From Candidatus Omnitrophota bacterium (GTDB taxonomy: Bacteria; Omnitrophota; Gorgyraeia; Velamenicoccales; Velamenicoccaceae), in assembly GCA_028717105.1 (NCBI GenBank), contig JAQUOM010000039.1, positions 1-12,705 of the forward strand: a stretch of 12,705 nucleotides of DNA. Direction: 5' to 3'. Positions 12,660 through 12,705 of this stretch are shown one piece after another. The position numbers and the translations under genes were made by a program. The notes beneath the pieces were generated by a model. That model ran no database searches and was not told where the DNA came from. It worked only from the letters and a program-made list of their open reading frames with translations. Position 1 is the stretch's first letter. Every line of letters starts with the position of its first letter.

Positions 12660-12670
12660 ATTTTGATTTG

Positions 12671-12699
12671 AGACCGTTGAAGAAAGGCTTCAACGGTCT
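12671..12699 (+). other. Perfect 12-bp hairpin at the 5' end of a transcript
   Basis: AGACCGTTGAAG pairs with CTTCAACGGTCT around an AAAGG loop. No T-run follows within the window (TGATGA is the end), so I do not call it a terminator. It would begin about five nucleotides after the predicted transcription start at 12666. Confidence 0.6.
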
Positions 12700-12705
12700 T
12701 GATGA

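Noticed and set aside
1..12705. tRNA or rRNA genes, CRISPR arrays, transposase genes, phage genes
   Set aside because: I looked on both strands and saw no cloverleaf with a GTTCGAATC-type T-arm, no regularly spaced repeats, and no transposase or integrase motifs.

Overview
A bacterial chromosomal segment of about 53% G+C, densely packed and almost entirely housekeeping. I infer an uncultured candidate-phylum bacterium. The Omnitrophota are my best guess, based on the mixed gene neighbourhood, the GC-rich palindrome CCTGCCTGCCGGCAGGCAGG, and A/T-rich intergenic repeats built on TTGGTTAT. No marker in the window fixes the taxonomy.

Positions 1-3824 (+ strand) hold the end of ftsK, a rodZ-like gene, rimO, pgsA and pgpA. 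This matches the well-known ftsK/spoIIIE - ymfM/rodZ - rimO - pgsA - (cinA - thpR - recA) order, with tight overlaps (14 bp ftsK/rodZ, ATGA pgsA/pgpA, and a 16-codon ORF bridging rimO and pgsA). It links chromosome segregation, cell shape, ribosome modification and phosphatidylglycerol synthesis.

Positions 3825-5892 (+) look like an insertion into that order. A promoter and a structured, gene-free leader precede a GspE/PilB-type assembly ATPase that lacks its usual N-terminal domain. A separate gene of two tandem MshEN-like (c-di-GMP-binding type) domains follows it. Together they look like a PilB split in two with the gene order reversed, and this is the most unusual protein-level feature here.

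Positions 5893-7259 hold a repeat-rich spacer and then, on the - strand, cinA/pncC and thpR. These normally follow pgsA but are inverted here, and recA is absent from the window. The - strand promoter of cinA and the + strand promoter of the riboflavin operon share the same -35 bases.

Positions 7260-12612 (+) are a riboflavin operon: FMN riboswitch, intrinsic terminator, palindromic repeats, ribBA, ribH, nusB, a PHP-family phosphoesterase, ribD and ribE. These encode all dedicated enzymes from GTP and ribulose 5-phosphate to riboflavin except the dephosphorylation step, for which the PHP gene is a candidate. The FMN riboswitch departs from the consensus: a 26-nt insertion between P1 and P2, and an altered P6 and J6/1. 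An internal promoter at the end of ribH may drive nusB-PHP-ribD-ribE separately. The window ends in a strong extended -10 promoter followed at once by a perfect 12-bp hairpin, the start of a transcript that runs off the edge.
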